From Verrucomicrobiales bacterium (lineage in GTDB: Bacteria > Verrucomicrobiota > Verrucomicrobiia > Limisphaerales > J093), in the NCBI GenBank assembly GCA_024233305.1, contig JACKPV010000025.1, forward strand, positions 1-64,000: a DNA stretch of 64,000 nucleotides. The letters are read 5' to 3'. The notes beneath the pieces are model-generated. The model did not search any database, had not been told where the DNA came from, and saw nothing but the letters and a program-made list of their open reading frames with translations. Every line of letters starts with the position of its first letter. Position 1 is the first letter of the stretch. Below, piece by piece: positions 55,510 through 64,000 of the stretch. The translations under genes and the position numbers were made by a program.

Positions 55510-57039
55510 TCAGCCCGTTTCGACCGCAGGTTCGATCGCGGGGAGCGTGAGCGAGAACGTCGTTCCCTCGCCGACCCGGCTTTCGACCTCGAGCGAACCG
55601 CCGTGGGCATCGGCGATGGCCTGGCTGATGGCGAGGCCCAAACCGGCCCGCCCCTGCGAGCGGGCCCGCGCCGGATCGGCCCGGTAGAACCGATGGAACA
55701 GGCGCGGGAGGTCTTCCGGCGCGATTCCCGGCCCGGTGTCCGTCACCCGGAGGACGGACACATCTCCGGTGACCGTCGTCGTGATCCGCACCTCGCCGGC
55801 CTCGCGATTGTAGTGAATCGCATTGGTCAGCAGATTGATGATCACCTGGTGGAGTCGGTCGCCGTCGCCCTCGACGGGGGTCGGAGCGAGGTCGGTGTGG
55901 AGCGTGATTTTCCGATCCCGGGCCAGCGGGCGGATGGCCTCGGCGCAATCCCGCGCGAGGCCCGCCAGGTCCTGCGGCTCGCGCTGCATCGCTTCCTGGC
56001 CGGCATCGAACCGGGCGAGTTCGAGGAGGGATTCGGTCAGGCGGCGCATGCGTTGCGCGGTGTCCTGGCAGGCTTCGATGGTCTCCCGGTATTCGGACGG
56101 CGAGCGTTCGCGGGTCAGGGCGGTCTGGGTCTCGGACAGCAGCACGGCGATCGGGGTCCGCAGCTCGTGGGAGGCATCCGCGGTGAACTGTCGTTGCTGC
56201 GCGAAGGCGGTCTCGAGCCGGCTGAAGGTGGTGTTCAACACGCCCGCCAGACGCCCGAGTTCGCTGCCGGATTCGCGCACGGGAATGCGCTCGGCGAGGT
56301 TGCCGGCGGAAATGCGGGCCGCGGCGGCGCTGATGGTCTCGACGGGCCGGATCGCGCGGGTGACGATGACCCAACCGCCGCCCAACCCGACCGCCAGCAC
56401 CGCCAGCCCCGCCACGACGAGCCACAGGGCAAACCGGCGCATGGCAGCCAGATCCGTCTGCATCGGCCGGCCAATCAGCACGCAGTCCCCGATTTCCGTG
56501 CCGAGGAACACCTCGCGGTTCGCCGCCCGAAAACCCGCGCGAACCAGCCGCCCGCCCAGCCCATGGCGCGGCGCCGCAAGATCGGGCGGGGCATTGGTCG
56601 AACATTTCAGGAGCAGGTCGCCCCGGAACCAGATCGCGTAGTAAAACCCGTTGGTGTCCGCCTCATCGAACAGGGCGCGGGTGGCTGGTGAAAGGTCGAT
56701 GGTCCGGTTCGTCAGCCAACGTTCCGTCGGCTCGCCCGGCCGCCCGAAGCCGGGAAAGCCCGGTCCCCGGTCGAAAGGCGGATGCGGTCGCAGTTCGCCG
56801 CGGCGAAACGGTTCCCCTTCGGCCGGCCGGTCGCCGGGCAACGGACGCGGGCCTTCGGGCGGGCGGCGGACATCGGCGGCCACCGCCGCCAACCGTTGCT
56901 CCAGCTCCCCGTCGATCTGGTTCAAGCGGTTGGTCCGGTAGAGTTGAAAGGCGGTCAGCCCGAACCCGCTGAGCAGGCCGACCAGCAGGAAGGCCAGCCA
57001 GAGCTGCAACCGCCAGCGAATGGACGTCGGCAACCGCAT
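55510..57039 (-). CDS. Membrane sensor histidine kinase
   Basis: A 509-residue two-component sensor. Topology: helix about 12-33, a periplasmic domain of about 170 residues with a Pro/Arg/Gly-rich insert (55-110), helix about 205-230, HAMP, the phospho-acceptor His291 in DASHELRTP, and the ATPase with N box (INLLTNAIHYN), G1 box (VTDTGPGIAPED), F box and G2 (GRAGLGLAI). The sensory domain suggests extracellular ion, peptide or envelope stimuli but gives no specific hint. The start follows the regulator stop by 6 bp, so the two genes form an operon. Confidence 0.93.
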   Translation of the reverse strand: MRLPTSIRWRLQLWLAFLLVGLLSGFGLTAFQLYRTNRLNQIDGELEQRLAAVAADVRRPPEGPRPLPGDRPAEGEPFRRGELRPHPPFDRGPGFPGFGRPGEPTERWLTNRTIDLSPATRALFDEADTNGFYYAIWFRGDLLLKCSTNAPPDLAAPRHGLGGRLVRAGFRAANREVFLGTEIGDCVLIGRPMQTDLAAMRRFALWLVVAGLAVLAVGLGGGWVIVTRAIRPVETISAAAARISAGNLAERIPVRESGSELGRLAGVLNTTFSRLETAFAQQRQFTADASHELRTPIAVLLSETQTALTRERSPSEYRETIEACQDTAQRMRRLTESLLELARFDAGQEAMQREPQDLAGLARDCAEAIRPLARDRKITLHTDLAPTPVEGDGDRLHQVIINLLTNAIHYNREAGEVRITTTVTGDVSVLRVTDTGPGIAPEDLPRLFHRFYRADPARARSQGRAGLGLAISQAIADAHGGSLEVESRVGEGTTFSLTLPAIEPAVETG

Positions 57040-57045
57040 AAGCCC

Positions 57046-57699
57046 TCAGCTCTCGATGCAATACCCCTGACCGCGCCGGGTGGCGATCAGGTCCGCCCCC
57101 AGTTTCCGGCGAATGCTGAACACATGCACGTCCAGCAGATTCGACAGGGTATCCTCCGATTCGTCGAAAAGATGTTCGTAAAGCGCCGTGCGGGTCACCA
57201 CCTCGCCGCGGTGGAGCGCGAGGTATTCGAGGATCGCATATTCGCGCGCGGTCAGGGACACCGGATTCCCCGATTGCTGCACGGTGCGTGCCCGGGTGTC
57301 GATCACGACGTCCCGGATCTCGATGGTGGACCGTCCGTGGCCGGAGGCCCGCCGGATCAGGGCCCGCAGGCGGGCGAGCAGTTCGGCCAGATCGAACGGT
57401 TTCACGAGGTAATCGTCGGCGCCGGTGTCGAGTCCCCGAACCCGGTCGCGGGTGGTGTCGCGCGCGGTCAGCATCAGCACCGGGGTGCGTTTCGCGGCGC
57501 GCAAGCCCTCGAGCACCTGCCAGCCGTCGAGTTCCGGCAGCATGACATCGAGCACCACCGCGTCGTAGTCGTAGGTCAGCGCCTTGAACAACCCGTCGTC
57601 GCCCGTCTCCGCCGTGTCGACGGCGTAACCCGCCTCGCGCAGGCTCTTGGCGAGGTTGCGGAGAAGCCGCGGTTCGTCTTCAACAACCAGGATTCGCAT
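57046..57699 (-). CDS. OmpR-family response regulator
   Basis: A 217-residue response regulator. Receiver: acids in VVEDEP, phospho-acceptor Asp51 in LDVMLPELDGW, Thr in MLTARD, Lys100 in VKPFD. DNA-binding winged helix in residues about 125-217 (SLTAREYAILEYLALHRGEVVTR, NLLDVHVFSIRRKLG, TRRGQGYCI). The receiver is of the PmrA/CusR/QseB type. The ATG at 57699 is used; the open frame to 57726 is not needed. A tandem CTTAAT-N5-CTTAAT site lies 49-65 bp upstream and should be its own binding box. Confidence 0.94.
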   Translation of the reverse strand: MRILVVEDEPRLLRNLAKSLREAGYAVDTAETGDDGLFKALTYDYDAVVLDVMLPELDGWQVLEGLRAAKRTPVLMLTARDTTRDRVRGLDTGADDYLVKPFDLAELLARLRALIRRASGHGRSTIEIRDVVIDTRARTVQQSGNPVSLTAREYAILEYLALHRGEVVTRTALYEHLFDESEDTLSNLLDVHVFSIRRKLGADLIATRRGQGYCIES

Positions 57700-57732
57700 G
57701 ATGGTCACGGAACGACGATGTTCCAAGGCACC

Positions 57733-57764
57733 CTTAACACCCGCGGGATTAAGATGCGATTAAG
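57733..57764 (-). promoter_or_regulatory. PmrA-like tandem box upstream of the response regulator
   Basis: On the minus strand, CTTAAT (57764-57759), five bases, then CTTAAT (57753-57748) form a direct repeat with 11-bp period; a third GTTAAG (57738-57733) follows after nine bases. Direct CTTAA-type hexamers separated by five bases are the recognition pattern of PmrA/BasR-class OmpR-family regulators. The box is in the short gap between the two-component operon and the divergent DedA gene, so either or both may be controlled. Confidence 0.62.
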
Positions 57765-57831
57765 GAATGGCGGACGGATGCGGCGCGCCGGACCTTGACG
57801 GGGCCGCCGCTTTTGCGTCCACTCGCGCCGG

Positions 57832-58458
57832 ATGTGTGCCGAAGCGACCGTTACGGACAATGCGCGCCCGCCGGGGTTGATGCGCCGGCTGTACGACTGG
57901 ACCCTGAGCTGGGCCGAGCGGCCGGGCGGGGCCTGGGCGTTGTTCTTTCTGGCGGTGGCGGAATCGTCGGTGTTTCCCATTCCGCCAGACGTGCTCCTGA
58001 TCGCCCTGGCGGTGGGCGTACCGAAACGGGCCTTCCGGTTCGCCGCCATCTGCGCGGTTGGATCGGTGCTCGGGGGGATGATCGGCTATGCGATCGGGGC
58101 CGGCGCGTGGCACGCGGTGCAGGGCTGGTTCATTCCGCACCTCTTTTCGCAGGCGGCTTTCGAGAAGGTGCAGACGCTTTACCAGGGCAACGCCTTCCTC
58201 GCCATTCTGACCGCCGCCTTCACGCCGATTCCGTACAAGGTCTTCACCATTGCGGCTGGCGTCTTCAACGTCAGTTTCTGGACCCTCGTCAGCGCGTCGA
58301 TTGTCGGGCGCTCGATGCGGTTCGTGCTCGTCGCCGGCATCATCTACGTCTTCGGCCCGAGCGTGAAATCCTGGATCGAAAAGTACTTCGACTGGTGCGC
58401 CTGGGGTTTCCTGATCCTCCTGGTGCTCGGCTTCATCCTCGTCAAGTACCTGCACTGA
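57832..58458 (+). CDS. DedA/VTT-domain membrane protein (YqaA-like)
   Basis: A 208-residue inner-membrane protein of the VTT/DedA (SNARE-associated) family. Conserved pieces are ESSVFPIPPDVLLIALAVG (the Pro-rich reentrant segment), GSVLGGMIGYAIGAG and AAFTPIPYKVFTIAAGVFN, with the YqaA-type spacing. DedA-family proteins are thought to flip lipids (undecaprenyl phosphate or phosphatidylethanolamine) and support membrane homeostasis. It is divergent from the two-component operon across a PmrA-like box and 6 bp ahead of a cupin gene; envelope-stress control would fit but is inference. Confidence 0.9.
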   Translation: MCAEATVTDNARPPGLMRRLYDWTLSWAERPGGAWALFFLAVAESSVFPIPPDVLLIALAVGVPKRAFRFAAICAVGSVLGGMIGYAIGAGAWHAVQGWFIPHLFSQAAFEKVQTLYQGNAFLAILTAAFTPIPYKVFTIAAGVFNVSFWTLVSASIVGRSMRFVLVAGIIYVFGPSVKSWIEKYFDWCAWGFLILLVLGFILVKYLH

Positions 58459-58464
58459 ACCCGC

Positions 58465-58806
58465 ATGAAGCGCTTTCAGATCGCCCAACTCGACGAACTG
58501 CCCGGGGTCGCCTGTCCCTGCGGCGAGGCCCGTCGCGCCTTCGGGGAGCTGCCGGATGCCCCGGCGTCGGTCCATCTGACGGAGATCCACACCGACGCCC
58601 GGACACACTATCACCGGCGGATGACCGAGATCTACGTGGTGCTCGAGGGCGAGGGGGAGATCGAACTGGACGGGGAGCGCTTTCCGGTCCGGCCGCTGAC
58701 GGCGATCATGATCCGTCCGGGCTGCCGGCATCGCGCCATCGGGCGCCTCAGGATTCTCAACCTGCCGGTGCCCCCGTTCGATCCGGCGGACGAGTGGTTC
58801 GACTGA
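58465..58806 (+). CDS. Small cupin-domain protein
   Basis: A 113-residue single-domain cupin. Metal-binding motif 1 is in THYHRRMTEIYVVLEGEGEIEL and motif 2 is degenerate around IMIRPGCRHRAIG. The barrel is too small to be a dioxygenase and resembles mannose-6-phosphate isomerase-type or sensor cupins. Role unknown. It starts six bases after the DedA stop and probably shares its transcript. Confidence 0.85.
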   Translation: MKRFQIAQLDELPGVACPCGEARRAFGELPDAPASVHLTEIHTDARTHYHRRMTEIYVVLEGEGEIELDGERFPVRPLTAIMIRPGCRHRAIGRLRILNLPVPPFDPADEWFD

Positions 58807-58857
58807 GCGGGCGCTTTTCCTTTGGCGAACGCGGGGGTTGCGGCTTCTAATCGCGCG

Positions 58858-61836
58858 GTGCAAACCAAGGCTTGGCTCGAGGCGCTGAACCACAGCGCCG
58901 ATCCGGACCGGGCGCGCCGTTTCTTCGCCCTGCTGGCGGACACCGGCGCGACGGAGCAACTCGCCACGGCCACTCCCGAACAAGCCCGCGTGTTGGCCAC
59001 CGTCTTCGGCGGATCGCAGGCCCTGAGTGAAGCGCTGATCGCGCATCCGGAATGGTTGTCCGTCTTGTGGGACGTGGAAGGACTGCGGTTTCCCCGGGCG
59101 GCCCAGGGGTTGCGCCGCGAGGTCCACAGCTGGCTGAAGCCCGGTCTCGAACAGCAGGATCGCGCCGGCGTGCTGCGGCAACTGCGGCTCTTCCGCGTCC
59201 GGGAAACCCTGCGCATCGCCGCCCGCGACCTGAACCGTTTCGGCACGGTCCGCGAGATCACGCGCGAGCTTTCCGACGTGGCCGATGTCTGTCTCGCAGG
59301 GGTCTTCGAGGTGTGCCGGGACCAGTTGGTGAGCCGGTTGGGCCAGCCCTTCCACGAGTCCGCGTCGGGGGCGTGGTTGCCCACGCCGTTCTGCGTGCTC
59401 GGGATGGGCAAGCTGGGCGGGCAGGAACTCAATTACAGTTCGGACGTGGACGTCATTTTCGTCTACGAGGAGGAAGGCACGGTGTTTCGGGAAGCTCCCA
59501 AGCCGGGGCGGAAGAACGGTTCGGGACTGCCGAGCCACGACTTCTTCCGCCGGCTGAGCGAGGCCTTCATCGAGGAGGTGCGGCGGGCGACGCCGGAAGG
59601 CCAGCTTTACCGCATCGACCTGCGATTGCGCCCGGAGGGTGGGGCCGGGCCGCTCGCCCGGTCGCTGCCCAGCTACGAGTCGTATTACGCCCAGTACGGC
59701 CAGACCTGGGAACGGATGATGTTGATCAAGGCGCGTGGCGTGGCGGGCGACCGCACCCTGGCGGGCGAGTTCCTGGAGACCGTTCAGCCGTTCCGGTATC
59801 CCCGGTTGCTCAGTCCGCACTTCCTCCAGGAAATCGCCGCGATGAAGCGCCGCATCGAGGCCGAGGTGGTCAAGGCCGGGGAGCTGGACCGGAACGTCAA
59901 ACTCGGTCGGGGCGGCATTCGCGAAATCGAGTTCATCGCGCAGACCCTGCAAATCCTCAACGCCGGGAAGACGCCGTTCCTGGCCGATCCGCAGACGCTT
60001 CCGGCGCTCGCCAAGCTTGCCCGCTACCACCTGATCGAGGAGACGGAGGCGGAGGCCCTGACGGTGGCCTATGGTTTTCTGCGTGACGTCGAACATCGGC
60101 TGCAGATGGAGAACAACCTCCAGACCCATTCCCTGCCCGCCGATCCCGCCGCCCTCGAACGACTCGCCGCGCTGATGGGCTTCGCCAGTCGCAAGGCATT
60201 CGAAGGCCAGCTGGCCGCCCATCGGAAACGGGTGCGCGAATCCTATGCGCGCGTCGTCCCGGCGGAACCGGAAGCCACCGGCTCGACTCCGCCTTTGGAA
60301 GGGAACGAGGACGAATGGAAGCAGCGCCTCGCCGGCCGGTCGTTCCGCGATCCGGAACAGGCCCTCCGGCTCGCGCATAAATTCGTCCACGGCCCCGGCT
60401 TCGCCCTGGTCACCGCCCGCACGGAGGAACTCGGACGGCAGCTGCTGGTTCGTTTCCTCGGACTTTGTCCGCGTGCCGACGACCGCGAGGCGCGCCGGCG
60501 CGAGGCGGGCCCGGACGGCGATCCTTCCGGGAAGTGGCTTTCCGATCCCGACCGGGTGCTGGCCCGGCTGGATTCGTTTGTGTCCACCTACGGGGCCCGC
60601 AGCGTGCTCTACGAATCGTGGATCTCGAATCCCTCCCTCTTCGAGCTGCTGCTGCTGTTGTTCGACCGCTCGGAGTTCCTCGCCGAAAGCGCGCTGCGCG
60701 AAGTGGATCTGGTGGACGCGCTCCAGCAAAGCGGCCGGTTGCGCCTCGCCAAGACGGCGGCCCAGACCCTCGACGATCTGCGGCATGGCGCCGGCGACGC
60801 CGACCAGCACGAGTGGCTCCGGCGGTATCACCGCGCCGAGTTCATGCGGATCGGCCTGCGCGACATCCTTGGTTTGAGCCCCGGCGAACAGAGCCTCGCC
60901 GAGTTGTCCTCGCTGGCGGATGCCTGCCTGCAATACGCGCTGGAAGTCGTCCTGCGAAAACGCCGGTACAAACGACCGCCGCTCGCGATCCTCGGTCTGG
61001 GCAAGCTGGGCGGCGCCGAACTCAACTACGGCTCCGACCTGGACGTCATCTTCGTCGCCGACGACAAGGTCCGCGACCTTTCGCGCTTGCAGGGGATTGC
61101 CCAGGAGGTGATGGACCTCATCGGCCGCCAGACCGAACTGGGCGACGTCTTCGAGATCGACGCCCGGCTCCGCCCCGACGGCGAAAAGGGGCTGCTGGTG
61201 AACAACCTCTCCGCCTGTGACGACTACTACCGGCGGCGCGCCTGGTTGTGGGAATTGCAGGCGATCTCCCGGGCCCGGCCCATCGCCGGCAACGAACAGG
61301 TCGGGGAACGGTTCATGGCGCTGGTCGCCGAGCTCGCGGATTTCCGCCGCCTCGATACCGACCGCATCGCGGCGCAGAAACCGGGCTGGCGCCAGGAAGT
61401 GGTGCGCATGCGCCAGCGGATCGAAATGGAGCGCGTCAAGCCAGGGCACGCCGCGCTCGCGATCAAGACGGGCGCCGGCGGGTTGATGGACGGCGAGTTC
61501 ATCGCCCAGGTCGCCTGCCTCGCCAACGGCTGGCTCGAACCCAACACGCAAACCGCCCTCGAACGCGCCGCGGCCACCGGCCTCCTCGACGCGCGCTCTG
61601 CGACTTCGCTGATCGAAAACTACCAGCGACTGCGCCGCATCGAGGGCATCCTCCGCCGCTGGAGCTACGAGGGCGAAAGCGAGCTTCCGGAAGATGCCGC
61701 GGCGTTCGAGCGCGTTGCGATTCGCTGCGGATTCGCCGCTGCCGCGGACTTTGCGGACGCGGTCGCGCGGTACCGGGCAGCGGTCCGCGAGGTTTACGAT
61801 CAGTTCTTCCAGGCCGAACTCGCAATGGGCTCCTGA
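58858..61836 (+). CDS. glnE: Bifunctional glutamine synthetase adenylyltransferase/deadenylylase
   Basis: Controls glutamine synthetase activity by attaching or removing AMP in response to PII proteins. 992 residues, typical. Both nucleotidyltransferase domains are recognisable from the tandem motif GMGKLGGQELNYSSDVDVIFVYE (near residue 185) and GLGKLGGAELNYGSDLDVIFVAD (near 715), each with catalytic acids, and each is followed by a helical regulatory domain. The start is uncertain: TTG 58822 or GTG 58858. No ntrB, ntrC or glnB is nearby, so it stands alone 51 bp after the cupin. Confidence 0.95.
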   Translation: MQTKAWLEALNHSADPDRARRFFALLADTGATEQLATATPEQARVLATVFGGSQALSEALIAHPEWLSVLWDVEGLRFPRAAQGLRREVHSWLKPGLEQQDRAGVLRQLRLFRVRETLRIAARDLNRFGTVREITRELSDVADVCLAGVFEVCRDQLVSRLGQPFHESASGAWLPTPFCVLGMGKLGGQELNYSSDVDVIFVYEEEGTVFREAPKPGRKNGSGLPSHDFFRRLSEAFIEEVRRATPEGQLYRIDLRLRPEGGAGPLARSLPSYESYYAQYGQTWERMMLIKARGVAGDRTLAGEFLETVQPFRYPRLLSPHFLQEIAAMKRRIEAEVVKAGELDRNVKLGRGGIREIEFIAQTLQILNAGKTPFLADPQTLPALAKLARYHLIEETEAEALTVAYGFLRDVEHRLQMENNLQTHSLPADPAALERLAALMGFASRKAFEGQLAAHRKRVRESYARVVPAEPEATGSTPPLEGNEDEWKQRLAGRSFRDPEQALRLAHKFVHGPGFALVTARTEELGRQLLVRFLGLCPRADDREARRREAGPDGDPSGKWLSDPDRVLARLDSFVSTYGARSVLYESWISNPSLFELLLLLFDRSEFLAESALREVDLVDALQQSGRLRLAKTAAQTLDDLRHGAGDADQHEWLRRYHRAEFMRIGLRDILGLSPGEQSLAELSSLADACLQYALEVVLRKRRYKRPPLAILGLGKLGGAELNYGSDLDVIFVADDKVRDLSRLQGIAQEVMDLIGRQTELGDVFEIDARLRPDGEKGLLVNNLSACDDYYRRRAWLWELQAISRARPIAGNEQVGERFMALVAELADFRRLDTDRIAAQKPGWRQEVVRMRQRIEMERVKPGHAALAIKTGAGGLMDGEFIAQVACLANGWLEPNTQTALERAAATGLLDARSATSLIENYQRLRRIEGILRRWSYEGESELPEDAAAFERVAIRCGFAAAADFADAVARYRAAVREVYDQFFQAELAMGS

Positions 61837-61863
61837 GCCATAACGATTCAAGCCCCCGTAGCC

Positions 61864-61880
61864 GCCGACGTGCAGTCGGC
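61864..61880. repeat. Palindrome GCCGAC-N5-GTCGGC between convergent genes
   Basis: GCCGAC (61864-61869) and GTCGGC (61875-61880) flank GTGCA in the 119 bp between glnE and the convergent transporter gene. The surrounding CCGTAGCCGCCGAC..GTCGGC pattern is a common verrucomicrobial intergenic repeat type; it could end transcripts from both sides, although no T-run follows. Confidence 0.5.
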
Positions 61881-61955
61881 ACTGAAATCCCTGGGCCGCG
61901 GCGGTTCCGCAGTTTCCGACCGTCGGTCACCTTCCGGGGTTCGGCAAAACCGCAC

Positions 61956-62936
61956 CTACGAGCGCCCCTCCACCGCCGCCGGCAGATCCGCGGCTGGCGG
62001 CGTTGCGGTTTCCTTCACCGCCCGCCAACGCCACCAACCCGCCAACGCGCTGCCGATGATCGAATGGAACACGGCTGAAATCGCGCAGGGCGTCGCGGCG
62101 GCCGGCAGGGTCGGGAAATTCTGCTGGGCCAGATAGGTGCCCAGACCGGAGTTTTGCATCCCCACCTCGATGGATACCGTCCGGCAGGCCAACCCCGGCA
62201 GTCGCAACCCCCGCGCCACCCCGTAGCCCAGGGCGAATCCCCCGGCATGCAGCAACGCCACCGCGCCCAGCAGCCGCCCCGCCGACTCCCGGATATCTGT
62301 CGCTCGTTGCGCCATCACGCTGGCCACGATCAACACGATGAACACGACCGAGATCAGCGGCGCCACCGGCAGCACGACGCGGGTGACCTTGGGCAGATAG
62401 TGGTGCAGCGCCAGTCCCAGGACCACCGGCAGCAGCACCACTTGCAGGGTGTTCAGGAACAACCCCCACGCGCTCACCTTGACCAGCGTGCCCGCCAGCA
62501 GCTTGGTCAGCCACGGCGTCAGGGCAATCGCCGCCAGCGTCGAACAGGCGGTCATCGACACCGACAAGGCCACGTCCGCCCGGGCCAGGAAGCTGACGAC
62601 ATTCGATGCCGTGCCTCCCGGACAACAACTCACCAGGATCAGCCCCACGGCAAGCGCGGTGTCGAGCTGGAGCAGATGCGCAATGCTCCACCCCAGCAAC
62701 GGCATGATCACAAACTGCGCGCCAAAACCGACCGCCACCGCCCGCGGACGCTGCAAGACCCGGCGGAAGTCCTCGACACTCAGCGTCAATCCCATCCCCA
62801 GCATGATCGCCGCCAGGCCCCAGGTGATGAGCGGTCCCTTGAACCACTCGAACCACGCCGGGCGAAACAGCGCCAGGCCGCCGCAAACGGCCGTCCAGAC
62901 CGGAAAGAGGTTGGTCATCCAGGTAATCCAGCGCAT
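61956..62936 (-). CDS. Bile acid:sodium symporter (BASS)-family transporter
   Basis: A 326-residue integral membrane transporter of the BASS family with 9-10 helices. Conserved pieces are MLGMGLTLSVEDFRRVLQRPRAV, LISCCPGG-like text (LILVSCCPGGTASNVVSFLARADVALSVSMTACST) that carries the sodium-binding region, and SIEVGMQNSGLGTYLA of the second repeat. Bacterial members move sodium-coupled organic anions such as pantoate or sulfonates; the substrate is unknown here. It is convergent with glnE, and the ATG at 62934-62936 (MRWITWM) starts the first helix. Confidence 0.92.
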   Translation of the reverse strand: MRWITWMTNLFPVWTAVCGGLALFRPAWFEWFKGPLITWGLAAIMLGMGLTLSVEDFRRVLQRPRAVAVGFGAQFVIMPLLGWSIAHLLQLDTALAVGLILVSCCPGGTASNVVSFLARADVALSVSMTACSTLAAIALTPWLTKLLAGTLVKVSAWGLFLNTLQVVLLPVVLGLALHHYLPKVTRVVLPVAPLISVVFIVLIVASVMAQRATDIRESAGRLLGAVALLHAGGFALGYGVARGLRLPGLACRTVSIEVGMQNSGLGTYLAQQNFPTLPAAATPCAISAVFHSIIGSALAGWWRWRAVKETATPPAADLPAAVEGRS

Positions 62937-63134
62937 GGAAAGGGACCATGAGCCAACCGGCGGCTGGATTCAACGACGACGCGATCCGCCGCCGTCGGGC
63001 CGATTGCCGGCGCCCATCGTCCTGGCAGCCACCGTTCGTCTGCCGTTCGTCTGCCTGGGGCGACGCCGCGTTCACGGAAGCGTCACCAAAAAGGGCTTTT
63101 CATTCCGGGCCCAAGCCCCGACCTTCCGCCCACG

Positions 63135-64000
63135 ATGAAAGGCATGCGGACGCTGACGATTGTGGTTGGACTGGGACTGCTGCCCCTTGGGCGGGCGGCG
63201 GACACGAGCTGGGCCCGGGGCGTGGTCTACGAGGACGTGAACGGGAATCAGTTGCGCGACGCCGGCGAACCCGGCCTTCCCGGCGTGCTGGTCTCCAACC
63301 AACGCGAGGTCGTCAAGACCGACCAGGCGGGCCGGTGGCAGTTGCCCGCGAGCGAGGATTGCGCCTTCTTTGTCATCAAACCCACCGGCTGGATGACGCC
63401 CGTGGACGCGCAGCAACTCCCCCGGTTCCATTACCTCCACAAGCCGCACGGTTCGCCGGAGGTGCGCTTCGGCGGCGTGCCGCCCACGGGGCCACTCCCC
63501 GCCTCGATCGACTTCCCCCTTTACCGGCATCCCGAACCCGGGCGCTTTCAGGCGGTGTTCTTCGGCGACCCGCAGCCGCGCGACCAGAAGGAGGTGGACT
63601 ACATCGCCCACGACGTGGTGGAGGAACTGATCGGGACGCCTGCGAAGTTTGGCGTGACCCTCGGCGACATCATGTTTGACGATCTCTCGCTGTTCGAGAA
63701 CTACAACGCCCTCATCGCCCTCATCGGCATCCCCTGGTACAACGTCATCGGGAACCACGACATCAACTATGACGCGGTCGACGACCGGCACTCGGACGAG
63801 ACGTTCGAGCGCGTTTACGGGCCGAACTACTACAGCTACGCGTATGGTCCCGTGCAGTTCGTGGTCCTGGACAACGTGCAGTGGGGTGGGGCCAAGCCGG
63901 CGGGCACGGGCAAGTACACCGCCGGCCTCGGCGAGGATCAACTCGTGTTCATCGAGAACCTCCTGGCTCACGTCCCCGAGGATCGCCTCGTGCTCTTCAT
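63135..64000 (+). CDS. Calcineurin-like phosphoesterase with N-terminal beta-sandwich (3' end outside window)
   Basis: 288 codons are present before the window ends. A signal peptide (LTIVVGLGLLPLGRAAD) is followed by an SdrD-B/carboxypeptidase-regulatory-like beta domain (GVVYEDVNGNQLRDAGEPGLPGV, about residues 30-75) and then the metallophosphatase core: GDPQ (metal motif I, with Gln instead of the usual His), LGDIMFDD and GNHD. This arrangement is that of the secreted CapA-like or purple-type phosphoesterases frequent in Bacteroidetes and Verrucomicrobiota, acting on phosphate esters in the periplasm or outside. The rest of the catalytic domain is not visible. Confidence 0.85.
   Translation, partial: MKGMRTLTIVVGLGLLPLGRAADTSWARGVVYEDVNGNQLRDAGEPGLPGVLVSNQREVVKTDQAGRWQLPASEDCAFFVIKPTGWMTPVDAQQLPRFHYLHKPHGSPEVRFGGVPPTGPLPASIDFPLYRHPEPGRFQAVFFGDPQPRDQKEVDYIAHDVVEELIGTPAKFGVTLGDIMFDDLSLFENYNALIALIGIPWYNVIGNHDINYDAVDDRHSDETFERVYGPNYYSYAYGPVQFVVLDNVQWGGAKPAGTGKYTAGLGEDQLVFIENLLAHVPEDRLVLF

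Noticed and set aside
57760..61851. Minus-strand open frame of about 1360 codons opposite DedA, cupin and glnE
   Set aside because: Antisense shadow spanning three well-defined genes.

Overview
This GC-rich window (roughly two thirds G+C by eye) holds about 45 densely packed protein-coding genes on both strands. It has no rRNA, tRNA, CRISPR array, transposase or phage gene that I can see. The organism is a Gram-negative bacterium: it encodes KDO synthesis, Lpt lipopolysaccharide export, an RND efflux tripartite pump and an RuvC-type resolvase. Several traits together suggest Verrucomicrobiota, probably a Pedosphaera/Limisphaerales-like or opitute-like lineage: HPr kinase and PTS enzyme I with no sugar permease, a secreted-protein tail ending in a FYRL-like motif, large exported carbohydrate-active proteins, a CRTAC/VCBS protein, and intergenic palindromes of the types common in that phylum. 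This placement is inference.

Layout. 1-2.1 kb: the tail of a secreted protein, a 500 bp gene-free spacer with a nested inverted repeat, and an N-acetyl-sugar amidotransferase. 2.1-8.1 kb: a Tat-exported protein of unknown family followed by a tightly coupled trio (HAD phosphatase, unrecognised protein, PfkB sugar kinase) joined by ATGA overlaps. 8.2-12.4 kb: membrane protein plus winged-helix regulator, then ispH and two membrane proteins. A shared CTTTG-N5-CAAAG palindrome lies in front of both groups. 12.5-18.9 kb (minus): TetR, outer-membrane factor, adaptor and RND permease, with a convincing promoter/operator. 19-24 kb: a GH42-type protein lacking the usual acid/base glutamate and, convergently, a large secreted protein of unknown family.

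24-29.4 kb (minus): kdsA-kdsC-lptC/A-lptB-hprK, a KDO and LPS-transport operon ending in HPr kinase. 29.5-36 kb: palindromic repeats, a TPR protein, DacB, a SulP transporter and RecD2. 36-42.5 kb: isochorismatase-like hydrolase, DnaE, RuvC, RuvA and a DUF374 acyltransferase. 42.6-49 kb: a small ferredoxin with terminator, a fused indolepyruvate:ferredoxin oxidoreductase, and a convergent overlapping CRTAC/VCBS protein. 49-55.3 kb: PTS enzyme I, sugar nucleotidyltransferase, M48 protease, FAH-family hydrolase and a GH99-like protein. 55.5-57.7 kb (minus): a two-component system with a PmrA-like tandem box upstream. 57.8-64 kb: DedA/VTT protein, cupin, GlnE, a BASS transporter, and the start of a calcineurin-like phosphoesterase cut by the window end.

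Functional themes are envelope building (KDO, Lpt, amidotransferase, DacB), sugar and glycan handling, efflux under TetR control, and PTS/nitrogen-type regulation (HprK, EI, GlnE). The best candidates for something undescribed are the HAD/unknown/PfkB cassette with its exported neighbour, and the palindrome-linked regulator/membrane-protein group.
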